A stretch of DNA of 64,000 bases. It comes from Rufibacter roseus. Lineage in GTDB: Bacteria > Bacteroidota > Bacteroidia > Cytophagales > Hymenobacteraceae. A program made the position numbers and the translations under genes. Below the pieces are notes generated by a model. That model worked only from the letters and a program-made list of their open reading frames with translations. It did not search any database and was not told where the DNA came from. The DNA lies in contig NZ_LRML01000010.1 of NCBI RefSeq assembly GCF_001647285.1, positions 62,001 to 126,000 on the forward strand, in the 5' to 3' direction. Shown one piece after another: positions 1 to 8,552 of the stretch (position 1 is its first letter; every line of letters begins with the position of its first letter).

Positions 1-271
1 CCATGACCTGGTGATTCTTGTTCCAGATGGTAAGGCCGTCTGAATAGAAAAGCAAGTTACCGTTGGCATCAGAAATGGAAGCGCTTCCTTCGTCTGTTGA
101 TAATTTCCCGTCAGTTAATGGAGTGGGTGGCGATGTGTTGAAATTAAGACCAGCGTTTCTGCCAAAGTACCAGTTGTTGTTGTATCGCTGCGCCTGCGCA
201 CCATAGAAAGAAAGTTGCATGGCGACAAAGGCCAAAAACCAAAAAGAAAGAAGGTTCAGACGAGAAGTCAT
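1..271 (-). CDS. Exported surface protein, N-terminal part (cut by window edge)
   Basis: The reading frame opens at an ATG at 271 and runs off the left edge, so only about 90 residues are visible. It begins with a signal peptide ([20 protein letters not shown], cleavage probably after GAQA) and continues with [30 protein letters not shown] and HQVM. These match the same stretch of the next gene (YFGNHAGLDF, TISDNDGNLLFYTDGLTVWN), so the two are tandem paralogues on the same strand. By analogy it should be a large T9SS-secreted surface protein, but the C-terminus that would prove it is outside the window. Confidence 0.82.
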   Translation of the reverse strand, partial: MTSRLNLLSFWFLAFVAMQLSFYGAQAQRYNNNWYFGRNAGLNFNTSPPTPLTDGKLSTDEGSASISDANGNLLFYSDGLTIWNKNHQVM

Positions 272-748
272 AAGTTAGAACCGCCAGGGTGACAGCTAAA
301 ATAACGATATTAAAATAATTTAAGCAATAGAAAATGAACAGATTAGGGTAAGGATCTTCAGGTCATATTCTTCGGGTGATGATAAAGAAAAGTCTTGAAA
401 ATATGTCTGCCGTGGTACTGATGCACAACAGGAGCTGAGCCTGAATTCCTGTTTTTGATCTGTTTTTTTAAAAGAAGGCTGAAAACAGTTTAAGTAATCA
501 GTTGGGGGTGGTGTAACTTGAGGATACAATCTAAACCGCAAAAAAAGAAAGTGAAATTGTGCACGAATGTGGCAAGTACCCTCCATTCCAGTGAGGGGCG
601 CGCTAAATCGCATTTATAAAATATTGAATTCTTGTCTCGTTCAGATATTCCCCCACCTTTAAGGGCGGGTTAAACAGCTTTAACGAAAAGTGCTTTAATT
701 AGAGACTACGCCTCTAGCAGCACAAATAAATTAGATTTTAAGCTACAG
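272..748. other. Gene-free spacer between tandem paralogues
   Basis: I see no supported gene in these 477 bases. The spacer holds one copy of the nested palindrome (449-488) and a short C-rich/G-rich hairpin (around 648-672, cccccacctttaagggcgggt) of the kind seen in other spacers here. A 97-codon frame on the minus strand lacks any protein-like pattern. Confidence 0.6.
449..488. repeat. Nested palindrome family, copy 1
   Basis: Imperfect 40-nt inverted repeat; outer arms CTGTTTTTGATC and GGCTGAAAACAG, inner TTTTTTT/AAAA. Lies between the two tandem paralogues. Confidence 0.6.
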
Positions 749-3469
749 TTACCGCCCCACTTCTACCCAACCTTTGAACTCCCTGCCGTCTTTGTTATGG
801 CGCAGATGGTAGAAATACACTCCCTCACTTATTCCCTGAGCATCCCAGTCGTTCAGGTAGTTTTTGTTTTCATAGAGTCGCTTGCCCCAGCGGTCAAAAA
901 TGGTGAGTTCCCACCTTTCGCCTCTTTCCTCAAGGGTTGTAGAAATGAGTCCCATGATAAAGAACGCATCATTGAGACCGTCGCCGTTGGGAGTAATGAT
1001 GTTAGGGATGAACAGCCCGCCCACACAGACCTTGAACTTAACGGTGATGGCATCGGTCTGGCTACAGTGCTGCAGTGAGGCGGTGAGACGGTAGGTACCG
1101 GGTTTCTTTATGGTGATAGTGGACTGGGTGGAGCCGTCTTGCCAGAGGTAGGTGACGCCGGGCAATACCTGCCCCACCACTAAGCTGTCGCCGTAGCAGA
1201 GGGTGGTGTCATTGCCTAGTTCTATGGTGGGCGGGGTGAGGTAATGCACTTTTACCTCGTCTCGGGTGGTGCAGTTGAACTCGTTGGTGACCTCCACCCA
1301 GTAGGTGCCGGCACTGCTCACTGTGAAGTTTGGTTCCGTACTGCCGTCTGGCCATCTGTAGGTGGCGTTGGGGCGGGAGACATCCAGCAACAGGGTCTGA
1401 CCTTCGCAGAGGGTGGTGTCGCGGCCAAGGTTCACCAAGGGCAGCGGGTTAAATGTCACGTTGACCTCGTCTCGGGCGGAGCAGCCGTTTATGGTCACCT
1501 CCTGCCAATAGGTGCCGCTGGCGGTGGGGGAGAAGGTGGCGTTGGTAGAGCCGTCTTGCCAGAGATAGGTGGCGTTAGGCTGCGCACTACCCAACACTAA
1601 AGGCTCACCGGAGCACAGCACACGGTCTGAGCCAAGGTTGACCGCGGGCAAGGGCTTATAGGACACCTCCAAGGCATCGGTTGAAGAGCAGCCGTCGGCG
1701 TTGGTGACGGTCACTTGATACCGACCAGCGGTTGTGACGGTATAGGTGGGGCTTGTGCTGCCATCTTGCCAAAGGTAACTTACTCCTGTAGTAGTGGCGT
1801 CTAAAACCAACGTTTCTCCTGCGCAAAGCTGGCGATCTGGTCCTAATTCTACCTGAGGTACGGGTAAAAGCGTGACAACAACTTCATCACGGGCGGTACA
1901 GCCACCGGCAGTGACTTCAACCCAGTAGGTGCCGGGTTGGCTTACCTGTAGCGTGGCCTGAGTGCTGCCGTTGCTCCATCTGTAGGCGGTGGCGTTAGGA
2001 AGGGTGGCATCTAAAATGGTGCTACTGCCAGGGCAAATAGCTCTGTCGGCTCCTAAATCTACCGCAGGCAAAGGTTTGATAACTATTGTAGAACTGTACT
2101 CTTCCAGGGTAGTTTCAACCGTGCGTGTAAGCTTTACGGTGTAGGTACCGGGTGCGGAGAATTTGTGCGAAGGGGCCAGTAGAGTAGACGTGTTGTCAGG
2201 CCCTGAGGCAGGATCACCAAAGTCCCACACCACAGAAACTGGTACTGTTAAGGGAGGTGCGTTTAACGAGAAGCGCGTGTTTTCACCAAAGCAGAGGTTT
2301 GAGAACTGTAGAGAATAATCATAGTTGAAGAAGCTCTGCACAAACACCGGAAGGCCGCACATGCTCAATCCGTCTCCTAAGAACAGGCCGCGGTCGGTGT
2401 AGCGGCAGGCTATGCCTAAGGCATTGGGGTTTTCAATTACTCCTAAATGCTGGCTGGTAGGTCGGGCTACGTATATCTTCAGGTCGGGACCTACCTGTAA
2501 GCTACCGCCCACGTACCGGGTGGCGCCATCTTGCCCAATGCGTGAGATTAATGTGGCCGATGCGGCAACTTGTGCCGGAGAGCCTGCTTTTAGATCTACC
2601 TGAAACAGTTCAGTGTTGCCACTGGTGGTAATGTATAATTTAGAGCCATCTGGTGAAAACTCTACTCCGTACCCTCTTACTATTTGAGTTACCTTAATGG
2701 GGTTAGACACTTGACCGGTGGCAGGGTCAAAATCATATACCTCGGCCCCAATAGCAAACGAAGCGACGGCCAGTCTTCTTCCGTCCGTTGCTACTTTCAT
2801 GCAGCCAATGGCGTTTGAGCCACTGTTGTCTGCTGTATGAATTTGTCCGGTTTGGCTAATGACAGGCTGTGCTGAAATACCCTGTGCCGAGATTAAGAAA
2901 GCCCTGAAGGAATTGTTGCCGTAATCATGGGCTATTACCCAAATGTCGGTGCCGTTGGCATGCCGCACTGCGGTTAGCATCTCAGAGACTGGTTCTGAAA
3001 GAAATATGTTTTTCTCTGTTACCTGACCCATGCCCGCCTGCAGTGTCATGTCAACGACAGAGTACCTAAGTCCATTGGCTCGGGCGTTGTTATCGTTCGT
3101 GAAAATATAGTAGCGCTGGCTATTACCAGGTGCCGGTATGGCTACTGCCGCCTGCGCGGTAGACCCGTTGCCCATCAGGCCGGTTCCGTTTGCCATGACC
3201 TCGTGCTGGCGGTTCCAGACGGTGAGGCCATCGGTATAAAAAAGCAGATTACCATCATTATCTGAAATAGTGGCACAGCCTTCAGAGGTGTTCATGGCGC
3301 TGTTTTGCAAAGGAACGGGGCTGCCCGAGGAGAAGTCAAGGCCTGCGTGATTACCGAAGTACCAAATAGCACTTTGTTTCTGGGCCAATGCCTGAAAAGC
3401 AAAAAGCCATAAGAATGCAAACCCACCTAACAGACGAAGCCGCCAAGATGGAAAAAGAGAAGCTCGCAA
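749..3469 (-). CDS. T9SS type B sorted surface protein with PKD domain and five repeats
   Basis: 906 residues. A signal peptide (1-29, ending FQALAQ) is followed by a region of about 350 residues that looks propeller-like (NGTDIWVIAHDY, FSPDGSKLYITT, VGPDLKIYVA), then a PKD domain near 405-465 (VVWDFGDPASG). Five repeats of about 70 residues follow (roughly 467-815), each opening with V-x-LG-x-D and a C-x-G, then W-x-[DN]GST and GTY-W. The last ~90 residues carry IITPNGDGLNDAF, FDRWGKRLYE and GVYFYHL, the gliding-motility-associated C-terminal (T9SS type B sorting) domain. The protein should be exported by the type IX system and fixed at or released from the cell surface. It is a tandem paralogue of the truncated gene to its left. 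The ligand is unknown; an adhesive or structural role is inference. Confidence 0.9.
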   Translation of the reverse strand: MRASLFPSWRLRLLGGFAFLWLFAFQALAQKQSAIWYFGNHAGLDFSSGSPVPLQNSAMNTSEGCATISDNDGNLLFYTDGLTVWNRQHEVMANGTGLMGNGSTAQAAVAIPAPGNSQRYYIFTNDNNARANGLRYSVVDMTLQAGMGQVTEKNIFLSEPVSEMLTAVRHANGTDIWVIAHDYGNNSFRAFLISAQGISAQPVISQTGQIHTADNSGSNAIGCMKVATDGRRLAVASFAIGAEVYDFDPATGQVSNPIKVTQIVRGYGVEFSPDGSKLYITTSGNTELFQVDLKAGSPAQVAASATLISRIGQDGATRYVGGSLQVGPDLKIYVARPTSQHLGVIENPNALGIACRYTDRGLFLGDGLSMCGLPVFVQSFFNYDYSLQFSNLCFGENTRFSLNAPPLTVPVSVVWDFGDPASGPDNTSTLLAPSHKFSAPGTYTVKLTRTVETTLEEYSSTIVIKPLPAVDLGADRAICPGSSTILDATLPNATAYRWSNGSTQATLQVSQPGTYWVEVTAGGCTARDEVVVTLLPVPQVELGPDRQLCAGETLVLDATTTGVSYLWQDGSTSPTYTVTTAGRYQVTVTNADGCSSTDALEVSYKPLPAVNLGSDRVLCSGEPLVLGSAQPNATYLWQDGSTNATFSPTASGTYWQEVTINGCSARDEVNVTFNPLPLVNLGRDTTLCEGQTLLLDVSRPNATYRWPDGSTEPNFTVSSAGTYWVEVTNEFNCTTRDEVKVHYLTPPTIELGNDTTLCYGDSLVVGQVLPGVTYLWQDGSTQSTITIKKPGTYRLTASLQHCSQTDAITVKFKVCVGGLFIPNIITPNGDGLNDAFFIMGLISTTLEERGERWELTIFDRWGKRLYENKNYLNDWDAQGISEGVYFYHLRHNKDGREFKGWVEVGR

Positions 3470-3577
3470 GAGAACCTAGTAAATTGTGATGGATGGGGAA
3501 CACAAATTTACTGAATTGGACTTCAGATTAGCAATAGATTGGTGGTTTTCAATTTATTACAAATACGTTTTTGAATG

Positions 3578-3617
3578 CTGTTTTTGCCCTGTTTTCTGAA
3601 AAGGAGGGTAAAAACAG
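3578..3617. repeat. Nested palindrome family, copy 2
   Basis: Arms CTGTTTTTGCCCT and AGGGTAAAAACAG pair with one mismatch around TTTTCTGAAAA. Ends 10 nt beyond the stop codon of the gene at 3627-4751. Confidence 0.7.
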
Positions 3618-3626
3618 AAAAAGAGC

Positions 3627-4751
3627 CTATAGTTGCTTTATTCCGTTTTGATCTGCCCAGCGGGCTAATATTCCCCAGCCGTTTGCGGTAGATGCCAAAG
3701 CCAGCAGCATTGTGTTCTTTCCTTTCTTTAAGGGTAAAAAAACGGCAGTAGTTTGAAGCTGCTTGTCTATGTCTCCTCTAAAGGTTCGCCCTTTCGCCCT
3801 GAAGCTATTATCGCCGGAGAAGAGAGGCGCCTCATTCAGGAAGATTTGGATCTTGTTGGAATAGTCAAAGAACAGCTGTTTGGTTTGATCATGGTCAGAA
3901 AACACCTCCACCTTTAGCCACACAAATTCTTCTGTGGCGTTCTGGTGATTGGGTTCTGCCTTTCTCAGAAAGTGGGCGTCTAGATTCAATAAGCCCGACG
4001 GTTCTGGTGTGAGCTCTTTCCAAGAAACCTTAGATAACAATGGCTGGGGAAAAGCAGGAGCGTTTGGATCTGGAACTGTTTGTGCCGGCGAAACCTGCCA
4101 GCGCATAATGGTATTAGCTGGGGCGGTAACCGTTGCAACAGCAGAAGCCAAGGCTGTTTCAGGCAGCGGAGTGAATTGGAAGTTGTTGAAATAAGCCCCT
4201 CCAATGGCTTTTACTCCAAATTGCCCCGAAGACTGACCATTGAGTTTCAGATCAGGGATAACCAGAGTGGGCTGCGTAGCATCATTAACGTACACCGTGG
4301 CTGAATCTCCTTGTACCACCACTTTCAGATGAGTCCAAGAACTTAAATCAAAAGTGGAAGTAGCCTGAAATTCGGGGTACAGAACCCACGAGGTGCTGTT
4401 TTGGTGTACGGGCGAGTACTGCAGTGCATCGGGTTGCCCCGATTTATGCAGCCGAAGGTACACTTCTTCATAGGTGCCCTGGCCGTTGTGCCGGAAAACC
4501 AAACCAGCGAATCCGTTGCCGTTGTCATCGGCTATGTCTACTTCTAAAATGCCGTTCTGTAGCTTTTCACTACCCAGCAGGGCCACTCCCTTTTCAAGAA
4601 AAAGGCATTCTTCCCCTTTAAAATGCACCATGCCCGCGTTGCCTGCCGGTAGCTGCCAGCCAGAAGGTATAAAATCTCTTATGTGGTTGGCGGCGGCTGT
4701 GCTTACTATTGCCCAAACCATTAAAACCACTGCCCCTACTTTTACTTTCAT
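3627..4751 (-). CDS. Exported LamG/DUF1080-like (concanavalin fold) protein
   Basis: Unrecognised beyond fold. I place the start at ATG 4751 (MKVKVGAVVLMVWAIVSTAAA, a good signal peptide). ATG 4769 is also possible; the longest frame (4787) would start inside a -7 promoter box, so it is not used. The mature part has a jelly-roll pattern of the 3-keto-disaccharide hydrolase/LamG type around residues 30-190 (NGFAGLVFRHN, VYLRLHKSG, WTHLKVVVQGDSATVYVND, FGVKAIGGAYFNNFQF), a pattern usual in carbohydrate-binding or glycosidase proteins. The second half (TKQLFFDYSNKIQIFLNEAPLF) resembles a second beta-sandwich. The AraC-type regulator gene ends 95 nt upstream on the same strand. No catalytic residue can be assigned. 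Confidence 0.75.
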   Translation of the reverse strand: MKVKVGAVVLMVWAIVSTAAANHIRDFIPSGWQLPAGNAGMVHFKGEECLFLEKGVALLGSEKLQNGILEVDIADDNGNGFAGLVFRHNGQGTYEEVYLRLHKSGQPDALQYSPVHQNSTSWVLYPEFQATSTFDLSSWTHLKVVVQGDSATVYVNDATQPTLVIPDLKLNGQSSGQFGVKAIGGAYFNNFQFTPLPETALASAVATVTAPANTIMRWQVSPAQTVPDPNAPAFPQPLLSKVSWKELTPEPSGLLNLDAHFLRKAEPNHQNATEEFVWLKVEVFSDHDQTKQLFFDYSNKIQIFLNEAPLFSGDNSFRAKGRTFRGDIDKQLQTTAVFLPLKKGKNTMLLALASTANGWGILARWADQNGIKQL

Positions 4752-4784
4752 CTCTTGCTTGCTCTTCATGTGAAACAGACAATG

Positions 4785-4792
4785 CAAAGGTG
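4785..4792 (-). promoter_or_regulatory. -7 box (CACCTTTG) before the LamG-like gene
   Basis: On the minus strand CACCTTTG resembles the Bacteroidota -7 element TAnnTTTG, with TTTC 17 nt upstream as a weak -33. A transcript would start near 4778, which excludes a start codon at 4787. Confidence 0.45.
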
Positions 4793-4846
4793 GAAGAAGT
4801 GGAGAACTGGAAACAGGTCGTTTTTAAAGAGAATATGGTCATTTTG

Positions 4847-5728
4847 CTACGCATGGGCAGCTGACTGCTCTCGATAGCTTTTAGGAGTAAGGCCGGTGCC
4901 TGACCGGAAGAAACGGTTAAAGTTGGCGGTGTCTGAAAAGTGCAGGGAAAAGGCAATTTCAGCCACTGTTTTGGAAGTATACAAAAGCTCACGCTTAGCC
5001 TCCAGTAGCAACCGGCCTTTGATGAGTGAAGAGGCCGTGGTGCCGAAATAGCGGCGTGTCATTTCATTTAGCTGCACGGGGGTAATGTGCAGCAGATCAG
5101 CGTACTCCTGTACCTGGTGGTGCTGCCGGAAGTGGGCTTCCAGCAACTTCCGGAAAGAGTAAATGAGGTGGTTGCCCTCGGTGTCGGCAACAGTTCGGTG
5201 CTGCTGGGCGTACAGGCGGTTCAGCCAAACCAGCATCTGGTAAAACAAGGCCCTGATCATGTGCGGACTGTCGTTTTGCAAATGCCGGAACTCCTGCTCA
5301 ATCGCCTCAAGGTGCTGGGTTAGCTGCTGAAATTCTGCTGCCGAGGTGCACAGCGCATTGGGTCTGGCTTGATTATGGAAGAACTCGAAGCGGTGCAAAA
5401 ACAGCGGATCATTGAAAAAAGCCGTGGTGAAGCCTTCTTCAAAGAAAAGAGTGTAGCCTTGCACGGGGCTGATGGTTTGCCAGCGACGTACTTGGCCAGG
5501 GGTGGTGAAAATAATTTTGCCCGGTTGTAAGTCGTGTTGTACCTGATCTAAACTAAACGTGCCGCTTCCATGTGTAACAAAAAGAATGTCATAGAAAGCT
5601 AGCGTATGCGGTGTTTGGTCAAGTACAAAGTTCTGCAGGCTTTCTACCCGTCCCACGTCTAGCAGCAGCTCCGGTCCGTATTTGTTCCGGAGAAATTGAA
5701 AGTGCTGTATGTCTTGAGGCTGAGGCAT
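4847..5728 (-). CDS. AraC-family transcriptional regulator
   Basis: 293 residues. An N-terminal cupin-like sensor (about 15-100: DILFVTHGSGTFSLDQVQHDLQPGKIIFTTPGQ) is followed by a linker and a C-terminal double helix-turn-helix of about 100 residues (VQEYADLLHITPVQLNEMTRRYFG, then TVAEIAFSLHFSDTANFNRFFR-x-GLTPKSYRE, the AraC signature). It would sense a small ligand and activate a nearby promoter. The LamG-like exported gene follows on the same strand, so it is the natural target, though no operator pair was recognised between them. The ligand is unknown. Confidence 0.93.
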   Translation of the reverse strand: MPQPQDIQHFQFLRNKYGPELLLDVGRVESLQNFVLDQTPHTLAFYDILFVTHGSGTFSLDQVQHDLQPGKIIFTTPGQVRRWQTISPVQGYTLFFEEGFTTAFFNDPLFLHRFEFFHNQARPNALCTSAAEFQQLTQHLEAIEQEFRHLQNDSPHMIRALFYQMLVWLNRLYAQQHRTVADTEGNHLIYSFRKLLEAHFRQHHQVQEYADLLHITPVQLNEMTRRYFGTTASSLIKGRLLLEAKRELLYTSKTVAEIAFSLHFSDTANFNRFFRSGTGLTPKSYREQSAAHA

Positions 5729-5800
5729 GTTCGCCGTTGAAAATATACAGCAAGATAAGTAGTACCGGCAAAATAATAAGGTTTTGCCACTGCGAGATTA

Positions 5801-5838
5801 CGTTTTAGGGCTATTTTTCAAAAAGGAGGCTGAAAACG
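5801..5838. repeat. Nested palindrome family, copy 3
   Basis: Arms CGTTTTAGGGCT and GGCTGAAAACG around ATTTTTCAAAAAGG. Lies 28 nt beyond the stop codon of the lipoprotein gene at 5866. Confidence 0.6.
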
Positions 5839-5865
5839 CGGGCTTCGGATATGTGCTTAGGCTTT

Positions 5866-6609
5866 TTATGAAATCCAGAGCATAACGGACTTCCTGATTT
5901 CCCATTTTTCTCCAGACTTTTCAAGGTGCAGTACTTCGCCAACGCCACATCTGCTGCCGCACATAAATTCATAGTATAACCATGCTTTCGTTTTATTGTA
6001 GTTGAAGGCAGCTTTTGAAAATTGCACCCTTATTGTTTCGCAGGTTGAACTGTTTTGGCCTAATGAATCTATGGGTGCTACTTTAAATGTGCAGGATTGA
6101 AAATCTTTAGCTGTGAAATCAGTCTGCATCGTCTTGAAACTGTCTAAATGGCTTAAATTCCATTCAGATATATTAAACTCTAAAGATTGTTGTAGTCTAT
6201 GGTTCAGGTTGTCATTAGGTCGTTTAGTTGCCATGCTTTTAAATACATGAGAACCCCTCCATGCAGTATCTAAATACACAGTGCACCATTGTGCAGGATT
6301 ATTGAAAGTTTTATGTTGAGCTTTGGCAAGTTCTGAATTGATTCTGGCTATTTCTTTTTTCAAACTGGCAGAATCTGCAGTGTTTTCATTAAAGGTGGTG
6401 TCAAAAGGAACATCCTTTAAATGATCGCCCAAATAATAATTGTAGAAACTAGTCTCCACCAGTTCAATGAGAGCATCATTATAAATTCTGAGCGTGGGAT
6501 TATCGGTTTGGTAGACACACTCTTTTCTTACCTCCAACGGTTCTTGTTGGGTTGGTTGGCAACCAACTAATGTCAAAAGAAACAGTAGCAGGAGAAGAAT
6601 GTTTTTCAT
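5866..6609 (-). CDS. Hypothetical lipoprotein
   Basis: 247 residues, not recognised. The N-terminus MKNILLLLLFLLTLVGCQPT is a lipoprotein signal with the lipobox LVGC, so Cys17 should be acylated and the protein anchored to a membrane facing the periplasm or cell surface. The rest is soluble, with YYNYYLGDHL near the start and four later cysteines (EFMCGSRCGVGEVLHLEKSGEKWEI region) that may pair. It lies 51 nt after the PepSY membrane gene on the same strand and may be cotranscribed with it. No function can be assigned. Confidence 0.75.
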   Translation of the reverse strand: MKNILLLLLFLLTLVGCQPTQQEPLEVRKECVYQTDNPTLRIYNDALIELVETSFYNYYLGDHLKDVPFDTTFNENTADSASLKKEIARINSELAKAQHKTFNNPAQWCTVYLDTAWRGSHVFKSMATKRPNDNLNHRLQQSLEFNISEWNLSHLDSFKTMQTDFTAKDFQSCTFKVAPIDSLGQNSSTCETIRVQFSKAAFNYNKTKAWLYYEFMCGSRCGVGEVLHLEKSGEKWEIRKSVMLWIS

Positions 6610-6660
6610 TATATCCTTTGAGTTCTTTGCTTTCTCAAGCTACCATTTTCTTCTTAATAT

Positions 6661-7287
6661 TTAGGAGTGGGAAGGGCGTTTTTCTGAAAGCTTTCCAGAT
6701 GAATTGCCTATGGTAGAAAGTTTTCCCTGCTTCATGCGCTTGGGGCCATACCAGAGCCAAAAACCAGTGATGGTGAAAATAAGTAAGGCTATGCCCATTA
6801 CGGTGCTGTAGGTCAACTTCAGAAAACCGCCGTCTAAGTCGAAAATTTTATCCAGAATGGAGCCGTCGTGCAGGTTTTCTATAAAGTCGGAGCGGCGGGT
6901 TTCTATGTGCAGTAGTTGGCCGGTGGCGCCGTCTAGCTGCACGCCTAGGTATTTTTCCTTGAAGAGAAATTTTACAGATCCCTTGTCAGGGCGCATGTCA
7001 ATGCGGTCTAAGGTTAACTGTTCTTGCGGCCCCAGAGAGTCTTGAACGGCTTGGAAGGCAAGGGTGGTGAGGCTGTCTGCCGGTAGCCAGTCTTGTAGGT
7101 TGGTGGAGGTGCCGGAGTGCGTTTTAGCTAGAATAATACCGCCAGAATGTTTCTTCCAGCCCAGCAGCAGCCCTGTAACAGAAATAAAGAAAAAGAAGAC
7201 AAACAGCAGTACCCCAGTAATACGGTGTACTTTTCGGAAATCGCGAAGCACACGCGCCTGCCGCTGTCTTTTGGTGGTGTCGGTCAC
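6661..7287 (-). CDS. PepSY-associated TM helix protein
   Basis: 208 residues. The start MTDTTKRQRQARVLRDFRKVHRITG and the first membrane helix (about 26-46, GVLLFVFFFFISVTGLLLGW) are typical of the PepSY-TM family: a His in a basic stretch, then the GLLLGWKK turn. A PepSY-like periplasmic part follows (TLDRIDMRPDKGSVKFLFKEKYLGVQLDGATG), then a second helix (about 162-182, VMGIALLIFTITGFWLWYGPK). It is shorter than four-helix ferric-reductase-like members. Such proteins are often linked to siderophore or haem iron uptake, but no iron gene is next to it, so the role is uncertain. Confidence 0.85.
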   Translation of the reverse strand: MTDTTKRQRQARVLRDFRKVHRITGVLLFVFFFFISVTGLLLGWKKHSGGIILAKTHSGTSTNLQDWLPADSLTTLAFQAVQDSLGPQEQLTLDRIDMRPDKGSVKFLFKEKYLGVQLDGATGQLLHIETRRSDFIENLHDGSILDKIFDLDGGFLKLTYSTVMGIALLIFTITGFWLWYGPKRMKQGKLSTIGNSSGKLSEKRPSHS

Positions 7288-7401
7288 GAAAAATGAAATG
7301 GATGTATTAGAATAAACTCTGTTTTTGCCAAGTTAGTGTCTTCTAGAAGTTTCTTTGTCTGTAGCAGCACTTTTTTACTGTGCCTGACTGAGCTGTAAAA
7401 A

Positions 7402-7456
7402 CAAAAGAGCCCAGAAATGTTTCCGGGCTCTTTTTCTGAAAACAGGCCATAAACAG
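7402..7456 (-). terminator. Terminator fused to a nested palindrome
   Basis: AAAAGAGCCCAGAAA and TTTCCGGGCTCTTTTT form a stem (7402-7436) with a U-run on the minus strand, 36 nt beyond the LOG gene. The right arm, CGGGCTCTTTTT, can instead pair with AAAACAGGCC just to its right, giving the nested-palindrome form; the two structures share an arm. Confidence 0.75.
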
Positions 7457-7471
7457 CCTTTCTTCTCTTGC

Positions 7472-8335
7472 TTAGAAGTTTGGAGAAAGCAGGTATTTGC
7501 TGTAGAAATCATCAATGACTTTCACGGCATCGGTGGCGTTGTCTACAATGTGTACCAGGTCCAGATCTTCTGGGCTGATGTTGCTTTCCTGTGTCAGCAT
7601 TACATCTTTGATCCAGTCAAACAGGCCGCCCCAGTAAGACTTGCCTACCAGAATAATTGGGAATTGCCCAATTTTTTTGGTCTGGATCAGCGTAATGGCT
7701 TCAAATAATTCGTCTAAGGTGCCAAAGCCGCCCGGCATAACAATAAAGCCCTGGGCGTACTTCACAAACATTACCTTGCGAACAAAGAAGTAGTCAAAGT
7801 TAATGAGTTTGTCAGAGTCAATGTAAATGTTGTTGAACTGCTCAAACGGCAAATGGATGTTCAGACCCACAGAGCGGCCGCCCTCAGAATGAGCCCCCTT
7901 GTTACCCGCCTCCATGATACCAGGTCCGCCCCCAGTAATAACACCGTAGCCGTGGCGCACCAGTTTGGCGGCAATTTCTTCGGCCATTTTGTAGTAAGGG
8001 TTCTCTGCTTTGGTTCTGGCCGAGCCAAAAATGCTTACGCACGGACCAATTTTGGCCATTTTCTCAAAACCTTCCACAAACTCAGACATCACTTTGAAGA
8101 TCTGCCATGAGTCGGCGATCTTAATTTCGTTCCAGTTTTTGTTCGTGAAAGCCTCGCGTATGCGTTTGTCATCTTCAGTGAGCAGAGGCGCTTCTTCCTG
8201 GGCTTTTTTCTTTGCCTCGGCTAAAGATTCTGCTTTATTGTCGTTGGCATTGGGTTGAACAATGGTTCTGCCGCTGCCAGCATTAGATACCTCGTCTTGT
8301 AGCTTTGTTTTACTGTCTTTTCTCAGCTTCGTCAT
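7472..8335 (-). CDS. LOG-family (TIGR00730) nucleotide 5'-monophosphate phosphoribohydrolase
   Basis: 287 residues. The two family motifs are present: GGGPGIMEAGNKGA (around 137) and PGGFGTLDE (around 212), which form the nucleotide-binding and catalytic site of LOG/YgdH-type Rossmann enzymes that release the base from nucleoside monophosphates. The first ~70 residues are a charged, low-complexity extension (NANDNKAESLAEAKKKAQEEAP) beyond the usual core, which may control oligomerisation. It stands alone with a strong terminator behind it. The physiological substrate (cytokinin-like or purine/pyrimidine monophosphate) cannot be told from sequence. Confidence 0.9.
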   Translation of the reverse strand: MTKLRKDSKTKLQDEVSNAGSGRTIVQPNANDNKAESLAEAKKKAQEEAPLLTEDDKRIREAFTNKNWNEIKIADSWQIFKVMSEFVEGFEKMAKIGPCVSIFGSARTKAENPYYKMAEEIAAKLVRHGYGVITGGGPGIMEAGNKGAHSEGGRSVGLNIHLPFEQFNNIYIDSDKLINFDYFFVRKVMFVKYAQGFIVMPGGFGTLDELFEAITLIQTKKIGQFPIILVGKSYWGGLFDWIKDVMLTQESNISPEDLDLVHIVDNATDAVKVIDDFYSKYLLSPNF

Positions 8336-8410
8336 ATCTCATCTTTGAAATTAGCCTATTTTACCATACGTGTTTTGGAAAACAGGGGCGTCAATATAGG
8401 AATAGATTTT

Positions 8411-8431
8411 AGTATCTAGATATTAGATACT
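8411..8431. repeat. Small palindrome AGTATCTA/TAGATACT
   Basis: Eight-base perfect arms around gatat, in the AT-rich spacer upstream of the LOG gene; similar in style to the larger hairpin at 23692-23737. Confidence 0.4.
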
Positions 8432-8552
8432 GGATTTTATAATAAGGGAATAGGGTTTGCCGATAAACGTTATCTTTTAGCTCCGTTAGATATGTTAGTC
8501 CTATAAGTAGAACATTGATAAAATCTTGCTAGTAATGTCTGACTACAAACGT

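Noticed and set aside
320-613. 97-codon minus-strand ORF before the tandem surface genes
   Set aside because: No protein-like pattern, no start signal, and it runs through a nested palindrome.
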